Shown: piece after piece, positions 1 to 8,773 of the stretch | How positions within the stretch are numbered: position 1 is the first letter of the stretch | Layout of the letters: the number at the start of each line of letters is the position of its first letter | The notes under the pieces: model-generated | What the model was told of the DNA's origin: nothing | Seen by the model: only the letters and a program-made list of their open reading frames with translations | The model's database searches: none | Assembly: GCF_016900355.1 (NCBI RefSeq) | Contig: NZ_JACJKA010000013.1 | Coordinates: 33,146 to 97,145, forward strand | Length of the DNA: 64,000 bases | DNA from: Bacteroides mediterraneensis | Lineage (GTDB): Bacteria; Bacteroidota; Bacteroidia; Bacteroidales; Bacteroidaceae | Reading direction: 5' to 3' | Position numbers and translations under genes: made by a program

Positions 1-180
1 GAACTGCTGATTCTGGACGAGCCTTTGCACGGTTTGGATATGCGTAACCGCCGGTTGGTGAAGGATGTCATCGAGGCTTTCTGTGGCCGGAAGGACAAGA
101 CCTTGATTATGGTGACGCACTATCAGGAGGAACTTCCGTCTACCATTACCAACTCGTTGTTCTTGAAGCGGAACAAATAA
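1..180 (+). CDS. ABC transporter-type ATP-binding protein, C-terminal fragment
   Basis: The first 59 codons of the window read as the end of an ABC ATPase, open at the left edge. The fragment begins with the Walker B segment ELLILDEPLHGLD, followed by the D-loop, and about 30 residues on has the H-loop in LIMVTHYQEELP. The combination of a D-loop after DEPLHGLD and the ending VTHYQEELP is typical of the ModF/PhrA-like subgroup of double-ATPase proteins, but too little is present to choose a substrate. It converges on the next gene, with a long hairpin in between. Confidence 0.75.
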   Translation, partial: ELLILDEPLHGLDMRNRRLVKDVIEAFCGRKDKTLIMVTHYQEELPSTITNSLFLKRNK

Positions 181-226
181 GCGAGTGGGCTTCTTTTTGA
201 ATATCTCCAACAAGGTTTTTTGATAT

Positions 227-287
227 AGGAATCCCCTTATTTTTCTCTTTCTTATTAAAAGGAAGGTGGAAAAATAAGGGGATTCCT
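227..287. terminator. Bidirectional hairpin terminator between convergent genes
   Basis: A perfect 19-bp inverted repeat (227-245 paired with 269-287) encloses a 23-nt loop. It lies between the end of the ABC ATPase and the end of the convergent monooxygenase-like gene. The stem contains AATCCCCTTATTTTT, so either strand yields a strong hairpin. The T-runs after it are weak. Confidence 0.7.
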
Positions 288-325
288 TTGTAAATATCCT
301 CGAATTCAGAAGCCTTTAAGACCTT

Positions 326-1276
326 TTACCAGCCTTGTTTGTCCTGTAGTTGGCGGAGTGCCTTGCGGTAATCCTCCACCAGCTCTGTCATTACCTCATC
401 CACGGTTTGTAACTGGTGAATCTGAGAGGCGGCTTGTCCGATTTCCAGCTCTCCTTCATAGATATCGCCTTCAAAAATGCCTTTTTTAGCCCGGCCCTTT
501 CCTAACAGCAGTCTCATTTCATCGACGGTAGCTCCTTTCTGTTCTGCCTCTACTATTTGTTTGTAGAAGTCATTCTTGACCAGACGGGTAGGAGAAAGCT
601 GCTTGAGGGTCAGTTGGGTATCTCCTTCGTTCAGTCGCAGGCATCGGTCCTTGAAAGTGAAGTGGGCTGAACTCTCTTCTGTCAAAGCAAAGCGGGTACC
701 CATCTGTACTCCTTCTGCGCCCAAGGCTTCCGCAGCCAGGATACCTTCTCCCGACACGATGCCTCCTGCGGCAATGAGGGGCACAGTGCATACCTTTTTC
801 ACTGCCGGAATCAGGCAGAAGGTGGTAGTTTCTTCCCGCCCGTTATGTCCGCCAGCCTCAAAGCCTTCGGCTACAATGGCATCTACGCCAGCTTCCTCGC
901 ATTTCATGGCAAAACGACTGGAAGATACTACATGGGCTACTTTAATGCCTGCCTGTTGGAGTTTGGAAGTCCATGTTTTGGGATTACCGGCAGAAGTAAA
1001 CACGATTTTCACTTCCTCCTCCTGGATGATGTCCATCAGCGTTTCAATTTCAGGATACATCAGTGGCACATTGACGCCAAACGGCTTGTCAGTAGCAGCT
1101 TTGCATTTGCGGATGTGTTCGCGCAGGGTTTCCGGATGCATGGAGCCGGCTCCTAACAATCCCAGTCCACCTGCGTTGCTGACGGCTGAGGCCAGTCGCC
1201 AGCCGCTACACCACACCATTCCTCCTTGAATGATGGGATAGCGGATACCGAAAAGATGACAGATTCTATTGTTCAT
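326..1276 (-). CDS. FMN-dependent nitronate monooxygenase / FabK-like enoyl-ACP reductase
   Basis: This 316-residue TIM-barrel flavoprotein of the 2-nitropropane dioxygenase family opens with IRYPIIQGGM (11-20). It has the catalytic-histidine segment EGFEAGGHNG (137-146, His144) and an FMN-phosphate loop AAGGIVSGEGI (169-179), then QMGTRF. The same fold and the same AGGH motif occur in nitronate monooxygenases and in FabK, the flavin enoyl-ACP reductase of fatty acid synthesis. The sequence alone does not separate the two. It is the last gene of the dnaN-led operon, 6 bp after the TPR protein gene. Confidence 0.8.
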   Translation of the reverse strand: MNNRICHLFGIRYPIIQGGMVWCSGWRLASAVSNAGGLGLLGAGSMHPETLREHIRKCKAATDKPFGVNVPLMYPEIETLMDIIQEEEVKIVFTSAGNPKTWTSKLQQAGIKVAHVVSSSRFAMKCEEAGVDAIVAEGFEAGGHNGREETTTFCLIPAVKKVCTVPLIAAGGIVSGEGILAAEALGAEGVQMGTRFALTEESSAHFTFKDRCLRLNEGDTQLTLKQLSPTRLVKNDFYKQIVEAEQKGATVDEMRLLLGKGRAKKGIFEGDIYEGELEIGQAASQIHQLQTVDEVMTELVEDYRKALRQLQDKQGW

Positions 1277-1282
1277 AGGCTA

Positions 1283-2992
1283 TTATTTATTGTATTTTTC
1301 CAGTAGGCTCTTGGCTACGGTATCGCCCAATTTAACGGCCTTTTCCAAGTTGGCCAGCCCTTCTTTTTTCTTGTTTTGCTGTAACTGACAGTAGCCAAGC
1401 ATACGATAAGCGGCTGAATTCTGTGCATCCAGTTCAATGGCTTTGTTCAGGGCCTCGATGGCTTCATTCAGCTGGTTGACACGGAGATGTACACCTCCTT
1501 TCTCTGCCCAATAGTTCGCATTTTTAGGCTCCATTTCGATGGCTTGGTTGATGTCGTTGATGGCCTGCTGGTACATGCGGCATTGCATTTCCGCTTGTTC
1601 ACGGATAGAGTAGAATTCTGCGGAAACTTGTCCCATCATGGCATCGTAGAAAAGATTGTAATCTGCTACGGCTTCCCGGAACTGGTTGTCTTCCGCTTTC
1701 ATGCGAGCCCGTTCGAAGAGATAAGGAGCTGCATCTTTTCCGTAGGGTGGATTGTATTTAGCTACAGCACTGTCCATCAATGCAATTGCTTCTTTCTTGG
1801 AGGAACCTTCAATCAGTTCCTTCGTTTTGGCAGCTGCATAATAAGTAGCAGCAGAGGCAATTGGGGAGCGATTCACTTCTTCGTAGCTGGCGAAGGCTTC
1901 CGGGTATTTCTGCATGGCGAAATAAATGTCGCCTTGCAGCTGGTAATACAATCCTTGCTTGTCGCTCTCAAGGGCTGTATTGATTTCCTTCAGCGCCCGT
2001 TCCAGTGTCCAGTCGCCATAAGGTTTGGCACCCTGCAATCCCAATACATAGTTATACAGCAGTTTGGAGCGATTATAGTAAGCATCAGCTTTGTTGTCAG
2101 AAACCTCCACCATGGCCTCCAAGTCTTTCTCAGCCAATGCATAGTGGGTATCGTCACCATATCCAATGTAGCAGGTAGCTCGGCGGGAGTAACCTTCGCT
2201 GTTTTTGGGGAACTTTTGGATGAATTCATTCAGCAGGTTCAAGTACTCATCCTGATTCAGGCTAGACGAAGCCATGTATACATACACCAGAGCCTGTGAT
2301 TCATCTTCCGGTAATCCTTTGCGGATGCCGATGGTATTCAGTGCAAAGTCATTGGCCGACAAAGCGCTGATGGAAAGGCTCTTGGCATATCCGATGCCGA
2401 TGGCATAGCTCGAAGTACTTTCCTTATCACTGTTTTTCTGTACCAATCCTATCACTTCTCCTTCTGCGTTCATTACGGGGCAGCTGACGGTCTTGTCGCC
2501 TGTCTTCATGTTCAGAGTATAGTAAAAAGAATTGTGGCTGATGGTGTCAATCTTGGCAATGGTGCCGTGCGTACCTGTCGTTGCTTTCTGTGTAGAGTAG
2601 GGCAGTACATACACGGTCTCGTTCACTGTTCCTGGGCGAGAGGTGGGCTGCAAGGCTTCAATCTTTTTATCGGAAGCCGTTTTGAACTTCACTACGTCGT
2701 ACATGTCATTGGCTCCTAAAATGTATTCTACAGGAAGTTCTTTTCCTTCGGCAGTGACTACGACGGCGCGTTCAGCCCCTTTAAATAAGGTATAATCCGA
2801 AACACCCGTACCGTTCTCATCAATGTAGAATCCATTACCAGTATTGAGAATCTGATTGTCTTTGTCATACGTGACGACGGAAAATACCGCTTTCCGGGCT
2901 TTATTGGCCCATTTGGGAAGTTCCTGGGCAAACCCCATCTGGAAAGCCGTTCCGCAGCACGTCAGGATAAGGGTAAATTTTCTTATGTTCAT
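1283..2992 (-). CDS. Exported protein with a degenerate HtrA-like protease domain and TPR repeats
   Basis: This 569-residue protein has a signal peptide (about 1-23, cleaved near FAQ). Residues 30-220 follow the pattern of an S1C/HtrA trypsin-like domain (NGFYIDENGTGVSDY, later SCPVMNAEGEVIGLV). The segment where HtrA proteases have NNHV reads SDYTLF (65-70), and the GNSGG site reads TVSCPV (168-173). Catalytic His and Ser therefore appear lost, while an Asp (D99) remains. Residues about 225-560 form TPR helices, for example AINDINQAIEMEPKNANYWA. I infer a non-catalytic periplasmic scaffold or sensor. It lies within the dnaN operon between rlmB and the FabK-like gene. Confidence 0.75.
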   Translation of the reverse strand: MNIRKFTLILTCCGTAFQMGFAQELPKWANKARKAVFSVVTYDKDNQILNTGNGFYIDENGTGVSDYTLFKGAERAVVVTAEGKELPVEYILGANDMYDVVKFKTASDKKIEALQPTSRPGTVNETVYVLPYSTQKATTGTHGTIAKIDTISHNSFYYTLNMKTGDKTVSCPVMNAEGEVIGLVQKNSDKESTSSYAIGIGYAKSLSISALSANDFALNTIGIRKGLPEDESQALVYVYMASSSLNQDEYLNLLNEFIQKFPKNSEGYSRRATCYIGYGDDTHYALAEKDLEAMVEVSDNKADAYYNRSKLLYNYVLGLQGAKPYGDWTLERALKEINTALESDKQGLYYQLQGDIYFAMQKYPEAFASYEEVNRSPIASAATYYAAAKTKELIEGSSKKEAIALMDSAVAKYNPPYGKDAAPYLFERARMKAEDNQFREAVADYNLFYDAMMGQVSAEFYSIREQAEMQCRMYQQAINDINQAIEMEPKNANYWAEKGGVHLRVNQLNEAIEALNKAIELDAQNSAAYRMLGYCQLQQNKKKEGLANLEKAVKLGDTVAKSLLEKYNK

Positions 2993-3014
2993 GGTAGTCT
3001 ATGTTTTATTATTT

Positions 3015-3764
3015 TTATTCTTCTCCGAAACCTCTTTGTTTTACGGCTTCATAGATCAATATACCTGCTGCTACGGATACGTTCAGTGATTCAATGTTTC
3101 CAAACAAAGGAATCTTGATCCATTCGTCGCAAAGGGCCAGGTGGTCGTAAGGCACACCTGTATCTTCTGCTCCCATGATGATGCACGTGGGACTCTTGTA
3201 ATCGGCCTTGGTATAATCGTAATCACCTTTCTCTGTGGCTGCTACAATTTTGAATCCGCTGTCTTTCAGAAATTTGATGGTATTTGTAATGTTGCTTTCC
3301 CGACAGACAGGGATTGTGTGCAGAGCCCCTGCGGAAGTTTTGATGGCATCCGCATTCACACTGACACTGTTCTTGGAGGGGATAATGATAGCATCTACTC
3401 CGGCGCATTCACACGTACGTGCAATGGCTCCGAAATTGCGTACGTCGGTCAGCCCGTCCAGCAGAATGAGCAACGGATTCTTTCCCTGTTCAAATAGGAA
3501 AGGTACGATGTCTTCCGTACGCTGGTAAGTGATGGGCGAGATAAAAGCCACCACCCCTTGATGGTTCTTCTTGGTGATACGGTTGATGCGTTCCACCGGC
3601 ACTCGTTGTACGGGTATAAAAGTATCTTTCAATACTGCAAAGAGTTCCTTCGACAAGTCACTCTGGATGTCTTTTTTGATTAATACCTTGTCAATTTCTT
3701 TTCCGGCCTGGATAGCCTCGATGACGGCGCGTACGCCGAAAATCATTTCGTTCTTTTCTATCAT
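3015..3764 (-). CDS. rlmB: 23S rRNA (guanosine-2'-O)-methyltransferase RlmB (SpoU family)
   Basis: This 249-residue enzyme has an N-terminal L30e-like substrate-binding domain (about 1-75) and a SPOUT methyltransferase domain. The three family motifs are present: LDGLTDVRNFGAIART (102-117, with the catalytic Asn-Arg region), IIMGAEDTGV (195-204), and IPLFGNIESLNVSVAAGILI (218-237), which forms the trefoil knot that binds S-adenosylmethionine. By family it modifies the 2'-OH of G2251 (E. coli numbering) in the peptidyl-transferase P loop of 23S rRNA. It sits 17 bp downstream of recN in the dnaN operon. TrmH-type relatives cannot be fully excluded. Confidence 0.85.
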   Translation of the reverse strand: MIEKNEMIFGVRAVIEAIQAGKEIDKVLIKKDIQSDLSKELFAVLKDTFIPVQRVPVERINRITKKNHQGVVAFISPITYQRTEDIVPFLFEQGKNPLLILLDGLTDVRNFGAIARTCECAGVDAIIIPSKNSVSVNADAIKTSAGALHTIPVCRESNITNTIKFLKDSGFKIVAATEKGDYDYTKADYKSPTCIIMGAEDTGVPYDHLALCDEWIKIPLFGNIESLNVSVAAGILIYEAVKQRGFGEE

Positions 3765-3781
3765 GGTCTTGTAGTTTCTTG

Positions 3782-5449
3782 TTATGAGTTAAAGCCTAAC
3801 AGGGCACGCGCATTCTGTACGGCTGCATCTGTAAGCGTACTGCCGCTGAGCATGTGGGCGATTTCCTGTACCCGTTCCTCGTCCGACAACCGCCGGATGT
3901 GGCTGTTGGTTCCGGTCTCGGTGTCTTCCTTGTACACCTTGTAGTGCGCGATGCCGCGGGCGGCAATCTGTGGCAGGTGGGTGATACTGATGACTTGTCG
4001 ATTCTGTCTTCCCATATCCTGCATAATGAGTGCCATTTTCTCTGCAATGGAACCCGAAACCCCAGTGTCAATCTCATCGAAAATGATGGTAGGGAGTTTT
4101 ACAGCTCCTGCAATCATGGCCTTGAGCGAGAGCATTACGCGGGCAATCTCACCGCCCGAAGCAATGGAAGCTACATTCTGTAGCGTACCGTTTTTGTTGG
4201 CTGAGAAGAGGAAATTCACACTGTCCATCCCTCTGCTGTCCGGTTCTTTGCGGGCTGTCAATTCCACGGCAAATCGTACGTTGGGCATTCCTAATGGAAT
4301 GAGTAGAGATTCCATTTGCGATTCGATGTGACGGGCCGACTGGGTGCGGAGTTGAGTCAGCACCTTAGCCTGTTTCAGTACTTCAGTGTAAAGTCCTTTC
4401 TTTTCTTCTTCCAGTTTCGCAATCCGGTCATCGAAAGAAGTAATGGCATTCAATTGGTTGCGGTAGTTGTCTGTTAGTTCCAGCAGTTCCTCTACCGTTT
4501 GTACGTGATGTTTCTGTTGCAAAGAGTAAATCAGGTTCAGCCGTTCGTTTACGAAATCGAGACGAGAGGGATTGAATTCCACTTCTTCTTCCGCATTGCC
4601 AATTTCGCGGGCGAGATCCTTCAGCTCGATGTAGCAGCTGTTCAGTCTTTCCATCCATTCCCGTGCAGGAGCATAGACCTGTGTGAGCCCTTGGAGTGTT
4701 TGCATACATTCCTTGGTGAGTGATACCGTACCACCTTCTTCGCCGTTAATCAGTTGGCTGGCCTTGTAGAGTCCGGCCTTGATGTCTTCTGCATGGCTCA
4801 AGGTTTCTGCTTCCTGTTCCAAGTCTGTCTGTTCGTTTTCCTTCAGTCCGGCTTCCTCTAATTGCTCCAGTTGGAAACGGATATAGTCTTCATCCTGTCG
4901 GCTCTTTTCGGCCTGTGCAATGAAATCTTCCAGTTCTTTCGTTACCTTTTTATACGCCTGATAGACGGCCTGATAGGCAGAGAGCTGTGCTTCGTCTTGC
5001 GCCAGAATATCGAGGATATTCAATTGAAATCCCTCTTTATTCAGCAGCAGATTCTGATGCTGGCTATGCACATCGATTAGTTTTTCGCCCAGCACTTTCA
5101 TTTGTGCAAGTGAAGCTGGAGTGTCGTTGATGAACGCCCGGCTTTTCCCGTTGGCCGATACTTCACGGCGCAGAATACATTCATCCGGTTCGTATTCAAT
5201 GTCGTTTTCCCGGAAGAACGGTTCCATGCCATAGTTGGCAATCCGGAAGGTCGCTTCCACAATGCACTTCGAAGCCCCCTTTTTGATGGCTTTCACGTCG
5301 GCCCGTTGTCCTAACAAAAGCCCGATAGCCCCCAAGATGATGGACTTTCCCGCCCCGGTTTCACCGGTAATGACCGAAAAACCGGAAGTGAAGCTGATGT
5401 CCAGCTTGTCAATCAAGGCATAGTTTTGTATGAAAATAGACTGTAGCAT
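3782..5449 (-). CDS. recN: DNA repair protein RecN
   Basis: This 555-residue SMC-like ATPase acts in double-strand break repair. The N-terminal half has Walker A GETGAGKS (29-36) within the family-typical ITGETGAGKSIILGAI, and then DVHSQHQN. A long coiled-coil region spans about 155-370. The C-terminal half holds the ABC signature ASGGEIARVMLSLKAM and Walker B TIIFDEIDTGVSG, then the RecN-typical ending QVISITHLPQIAA. Length is normal for the family. The gene starts 5 bp after coaBC, so the two are very probably co-transcribed. Confidence 0.95.
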   Translation of the reverse strand: MLQSIFIQNYALIDKLDISFTSGFSVITGETGAGKSIILGAIGLLLGQRADVKAIKKGASKCIVEATFRIANYGMEPFFRENDIEYEPDECILRREVSANGKSRAFINDTPASLAQMKVLGEKLIDVHSQHQNLLLNKEGFQLNILDILAQDEAQLSAYQAVYQAYKKVTKELEDFIAQAEKSRQDEDYIRFQLEQLEEAGLKENEQTDLEQEAETLSHAEDIKAGLYKASQLINGEEGGTVSLTKECMQTLQGLTQVYAPAREWMERLNSCYIELKDLAREIGNAEEEVEFNPSRLDFVNERLNLIYSLQQKHHVQTVEELLELTDNYRNQLNAITSFDDRIAKLEEEKKGLYTEVLKQAKVLTQLRTQSARHIESQMESLLIPLGMPNVRFAVELTARKEPDSRGMDSVNFLFSANKNGTLQNVASIASGGEIARVMLSLKAMIAGAVKLPTIIFDEIDTGVSGSIAEKMALIMQDMGRQNRQVISITHLPQIAARGIAHYKVYKEDTETGTNSHIRRLSDEERVQEIAHMLSGSTLTDAAVQNARALLGFNS

Positions 5450-5454
5450 GGTAT

Positions 5455-6660
5455 TTAAGAATGAAACAGACTCGAAAGTTTGTCTACAATGTCTTCGGCC
5501 ACTTCTTTCTTGCTTTTCAGTGGATAAGAAATGGCTTCTGAACGGTCGATAATCGTAATTTTATTGGTATCACAACGAAAGCCGGCTCCTTTGTCGTTCA
5601 GCGAGTTAAGCACGATGAAATCGAAGTTTTTCCTTGTCAGTTTGTCCTGGGCATGACTTACTTCGTCGCAGGTTTCTAAGGCAAATCCCACCAGTACTTG
5701 TCCTGGCCGTTTTTCCTTTCCGAGCGAGGCGGCTATGTCGCAGGTCGGCTTCAATCGCAGTACGAGGTCATCTTTCTCCCGTTTGATTTTCTGTCCGGCT
5801 ACCTGCTCTGGTGTGAAGTCGGCTACGGCCGCACAAAGGATTCCGGCGTCGGCCTCCTTAAAGGCTTTTGTGGCAGCCTGATGCATTTCCGCCGCACTTT
5901 CCACGTCAATGCGGTGAATGTGCGGATGAACGGTATGCAGGGTGACAGGCCCACTTACCAAAGTCACTTCTGCTCCTCGTGAGGCACAAGCTTCGGCCAG
6001 GGCATATCCCATCTTTCCGGAAGAATAGTTGCCGATAAAGCGTACCGGATCAATTTTTTCATATGTAGGGCCCGCCGTGATGACGATTTTCCGTCCAGCC
6101 AAGTCCTGTTGGCGGGTGAAGAATTCTTCCAATACCTCTACAATCTTCTCCGGCTCCTCCATGCGCCCTTTACCTACCAGGTGGCTGGCCAGTTCGCCAG
6201 AGGCCGGTTCGATGATGTGGTTACCGTAGCTGCGCAGAATGTCCAGGTTATGCTGAGTAGAAGGGTGGGCAAACATGTCCAAGTCCATGGCTGGAGCCAC
6301 GAAAACCGGAGCCTTCATCGACAAGTAAGTCGTGACCAGCATGTTGTCGGCGATTCCGTGTGCCATCTTTCCGATGGTGGAAGCTGTAGCCGGAGCGATG
6401 ACCATGGCGTCGGCCCACAATCCCAAGTCCACGTGACTATGCCACGTGCCGTCGCGCTGTGAGAAGAACTCACTGATGACCGGTTTGCTGGTCAGTGCTG
6501 ACAGCGTGATAGGAGTGATAAATTCCTTTCCTGCCGGAGTGATGACAATCTGCACTTCCGCTCCTTTTTTGATGAGTCCGCGAGTTAATACTGCTGCCTT
6601 ATAGGCTGCAATACTGCCCGTGATGCCCAGTACGATTTTCTTTCCTTTTAGTGTGCTCAT
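5455..6660 (-). CDS. coaBC: Bifunctional phosphopantothenoylcysteine decarboxylase / phosphopantothenate-cysteine ligase
   Basis: This 401-residue fusion catalyses two successive steps of coenzyme A synthesis. The N-terminal CoaC part (about 1-185) is an FMN decarboxylase, with GITGSIAAYKA at 12-22, the active-site histidine H76 in HSHVDLGLWAD, and the substrate clamp APAMDLDMF (122-130). The C-terminal CoaB part starts with VITAGPTYEKIDPVRFIGN and SSGKMG, the nucleotide-binding region, and later has the KIKRE loop. It lies 12 bp after the exonuclease gene and 5 bp before recN. The protein is complete and both active domains look intact. Confidence 0.95.
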   Translation of the reverse strand: MSTLKGKKIVLGITGSIAAYKAAVLTRGLIKKGAEVQIVITPAGKEFITPITLSALTSKPVISEFFSQRDGTWHSHVDLGLWADAMVIAPATASTIGKMAHGIADNMLVTTYLSMKAPVFVAPAMDLDMFAHPSTQHNLDILRSYGNHIIEPASGELASHLVGKGRMEEPEKIVEVLEEFFTRQQDLAGRKIVITAGPTYEKIDPVRFIGNYSSGKMGYALAEACASRGAEVTLVSGPVTLHTVHPHIHRIDVESAAEMHQAATKAFKEADAGILCAAVADFTPEQVAGQKIKREKDDLVLRLKPTCDIAASLGKEKRPGQVLVGFALETCDEVSHAQDKLTRKNFDFIVLNSLNDKGAGFRCDTNKITIIDRSEAISYPLKSKKEVAEDIVDKLSSLFHS

Positions 6661-6672
6661 GTACCGTCCGTT

Positions 6673-7449
6673 TTACTTCACCAAACCTGTTTCGCGCAGA
6701 CGGATTTTAGTCAGCACATTTTTGGTGTTCAAGGTAAAGTCTCCGTTCATAATCCAACCATAGTATCCCATGTCTTTCTTGAGCACTTCGGCTACAGGAA
6801 TTCCTTTGTATTTTCCGAAGTTGAAAACTTCCACTCCCTTGTCGTCATAAATGATTCTTCCGGCAAAGTCCACATTCTTGCTGTAGCTGGAGTAATCCGA
6901 CAGAAAATTGATGTCGTTTTGCAATACATCCGGATAATGGTCAAGCTGTGCTTTCAGTACTTCATACGTAGCTCGTGTATCGGCTTCGGCAGTATGCGCA
7001 TCTTCCAGATTCTTGCCACAATAGAACTTGTAGGCAGCCGAAAGTGTGCGCTGTTCCAGCTTGTGGTAAATCACCTGCACGTCGATGAATTTCCGTTTGG
7101 TCAGGTCGATGTCAATGCCTGCCCGCAGAAATTCTTCCACCAATACGGGTACATCGAAACGGTTGGAATTGAATCCGGCAATGTCTGCCCCTTCAATATC
7201 TTTGGCAATATCCTTTGCCACCTCCTTGAAAGTCGGGCAGTCGGCCACATCTTCATCGTGAATGCCATGGATGGCTGTGGATGCCTCTGGAATGTGCATT
7301 TCCGGGTTGATACGGAGTGTTTTGGCTTCCTCGTTTCCGTTGGGATATACTTTCAAGTAACAGATTTCAACGATACGGTCTGTATTGATATTGGTGCCCG
7401 TGGTCTCCAGGTCGAAGAACACGAGCGGATTTTTCAGATTCAGTTTCAT
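6673..7449 (-). CDS. DEDDh 3'-5' exonuclease, ExoX / DnaQ-like
   Basis: This 258-residue protein belongs to the DnaQ-type exonuclease superfamily. FFDLETTGTN (11-20) supplies D13 and E15, SNRFDVPVLVEEF a further Asp, and AHTAEADTRATYEVL the His and Asp of the DEDDh set. After about residue 205 it carries the small FGKYKGIPVAEV...YGWIMNGDF domain typical of ExoX-like proteins rather than the polymerase III epsilon subunit. It may trim single-stranded DNA in repair, or it may proofread; the location directly behind dnaN is compatible with both. It is 23 bp from dnaN. Confidence 0.85.
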   Translation of the reverse strand: MKLNLKNPLVFFDLETTGTNINTDRIVEICYLKVYPNGNEEAKTLRINPEMHIPEASTAIHGIHDEDVADCPTFKEVAKDIAKDIEGADIAGFNSNRFDVPVLVEEFLRAGIDIDLTKRKFIDVQVIYHKLEQRTLSAAYKFYCGKNLEDAHTAEADTRATYEVLKAQLDHYPDVLQNDINFLSDYSSYSKNVDFAGRIIYDDKGVEVFNFGKYKGIPVAEVLKKDMGYYGWIMNGDFTLNTKNVLTKIRLRETGLVK

Positions 7450-7472
7450 AAGTTAGGTATACAAATGAGTAA

Positions 7473-8597
7473 TTAGTCATTTAACATCATCGGCATCAAC
7501 AGCATCAGCAGGTCTTCATTCTCTTCCTGTTCTTCCGGAACGATGACTCCTGCACGTGACGGATCAGCCAGTTCGATAATGATATTTTGTGCAGAGATAT
7601 TGTTCAGAATGTCAATCAGGAACGATGACTTGAAGCCGATGCTCATCGGATTTCCGTCATACTGGCAAACGATGGTTTCTTCGGCAGATGTAGAAAAATC
7701 AATATCCTGTGCAGAAATCTTCATCTGGTTTTCTGACAAGCTTAGTTTAATCAAACTGCTTGACTGAGAAGAGAACACTGACACACGGCGCAAGGCACTG
7801 ATGAACAATGCGCGGTCGATGATGGCGCGGTGCGGGTTGTTTTGCGGAATCACTGAGTTGTAGTTCGGATAACGTCCTTCAATCAGGCGGCAAATCATCT
7901 GGTAGTTTTCCAAGGTGAACATGGCGTTGCGGTCGTCAAAACCGATTTGTACGTCTCCCTGTTCCTTCGGCAGCAAGCCCTTCAGTAGGTTGGCGGGCTT
8001 TTTCGGGAGGATGAAGGCTGCTTTCTCAGCTCCGTGTGCTGCATAAGTCTTGCAACGCACCAGTTTGTGCCCGTCGCTGGCAACTAAGGTGATGTCTTCT
8101 GTGCTTATATCAAAATAAATACCGTTCATTACCGGACGAAGTTCATCGTCGGCCGTGGCAAACAAGCTGCGGTTTACTCCGTTCATTAAAATGTCTGCTC
8201 CTATGGTTACTTGTACGGCGTTGCTGCCCAATTCCTGTGCTTGCGGATATTCGTCGGCATTCTGTCCCATCAGGCTGTATTTACCGTTCTGGTACTGTAC
8301 GGTGATTTCCATGTTGCTGGTTTCAATATGGAAACTCAACGGTTGTTCAGGGATTTCCTTCAATGCTTCCAGCAAAGTCTTGGAAGAAACGGCAAAGCGG
8401 CCGTCGCTGTCGGATTCGTTCACTTCGATAGAAGTGGACAGGGTTGTATCGTTGTCCGAAGCAGTCATAAAGAGTGTACCGTCTCTCAGTTCGAAAAGGA
8501 AACAGTCTAAAATAGGTAATGAATTTCTGGAGTTGATGACTCGGCTGATAGCCTGCAAATGGCTGAATAAAGCAGTACTTGAAACGATAAACTTCAT
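7473..8597 (-). CDS. dnaN: DNA polymerase III beta subunit (sliding clamp)
   Basis: This 374-residue processivity clamp has three repeats of the clamp fold. The start MKFIVSSTALFSHLQAISRVI is the usual beginning, and the central part carries the typical RSLFATADDELRPVMNGIYF and the turn LVASDGHKLVR. The C-terminus ends in LLMLLMPMML, matching the LMPMRL-type end that helps form the partner-binding pocket. It is the first gene of a seven-gene minus-strand operon. Unlike in E. coli, it is not next to dnaA or recF here. A TAACTTTG promoter element and a leader hairpin lie upstream. Confidence 0.97.
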   Translation of the reverse strand: MKFIVSSTALFSHLQAISRVINSRNSLPILDCFLFELRDGTLFMTASDNDTTLSTSIEVNESDSDGRFAVSSKTLLEALKEIPEQPLSFHIETSNMEITVQYQNGKYSLMGQNADEYPQAQELGSNAVQVTIGADILMNGVNRSLFATADDELRPVMNGIYFDISTEDITLVASDGHKLVRCKTYAAHGAEKAAFILPKKPANLLKGLLPKEQGDVQIGFDDRNAMFTLENYQMICRLIEGRYPNYNSVIPQNNPHRAIIDRALFISALRRVSVFSSQSSSLIKLSLSENQMKISAQDIDFSTSAEETIVCQYDGNPMSIGFKSSFLIDILNNISAQNIIIELADPSRAGVIVPEEQEENEDLLMLLMPMMLND

Positions 8598-8637
8598 AGT
8601 TGTTTTATATTTATTTTTGTTTTGTTTTTGTTCTTAG

Positions 8638-8676
8638 AAAGCATCTGGGGATGCTTTAAACCAATTGCCAAAGTTA
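8638..8676 (-). promoter_or_regulatory. dnaN promoter (-7 element) and 5' leader hairpin
   Basis: On the minus strand TAACTTTG (8676-8669) matches the Bacteroidota -7 consensus TAnnTTTG exactly; no clear -33 TTTG is seen. Just downstream is a hairpin with an 8-bp stem (AAAGCATC at 8638-8645 pairing with GATGCTTT at 8650-8657), which would sit at the very 5' end of the mRNA, about 40 nt before the dnaN start codon. Confidence 0.5.
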
Positions 8677-8773
8677 CGAAAAGATTGCATACAGCCCATA
8701 AAAAAAGGTCCTAAAAATTAGTTTTCTTCTGTGGAAAATCGTAATTTCGTCACCGAATTTAAAAACAATATTT

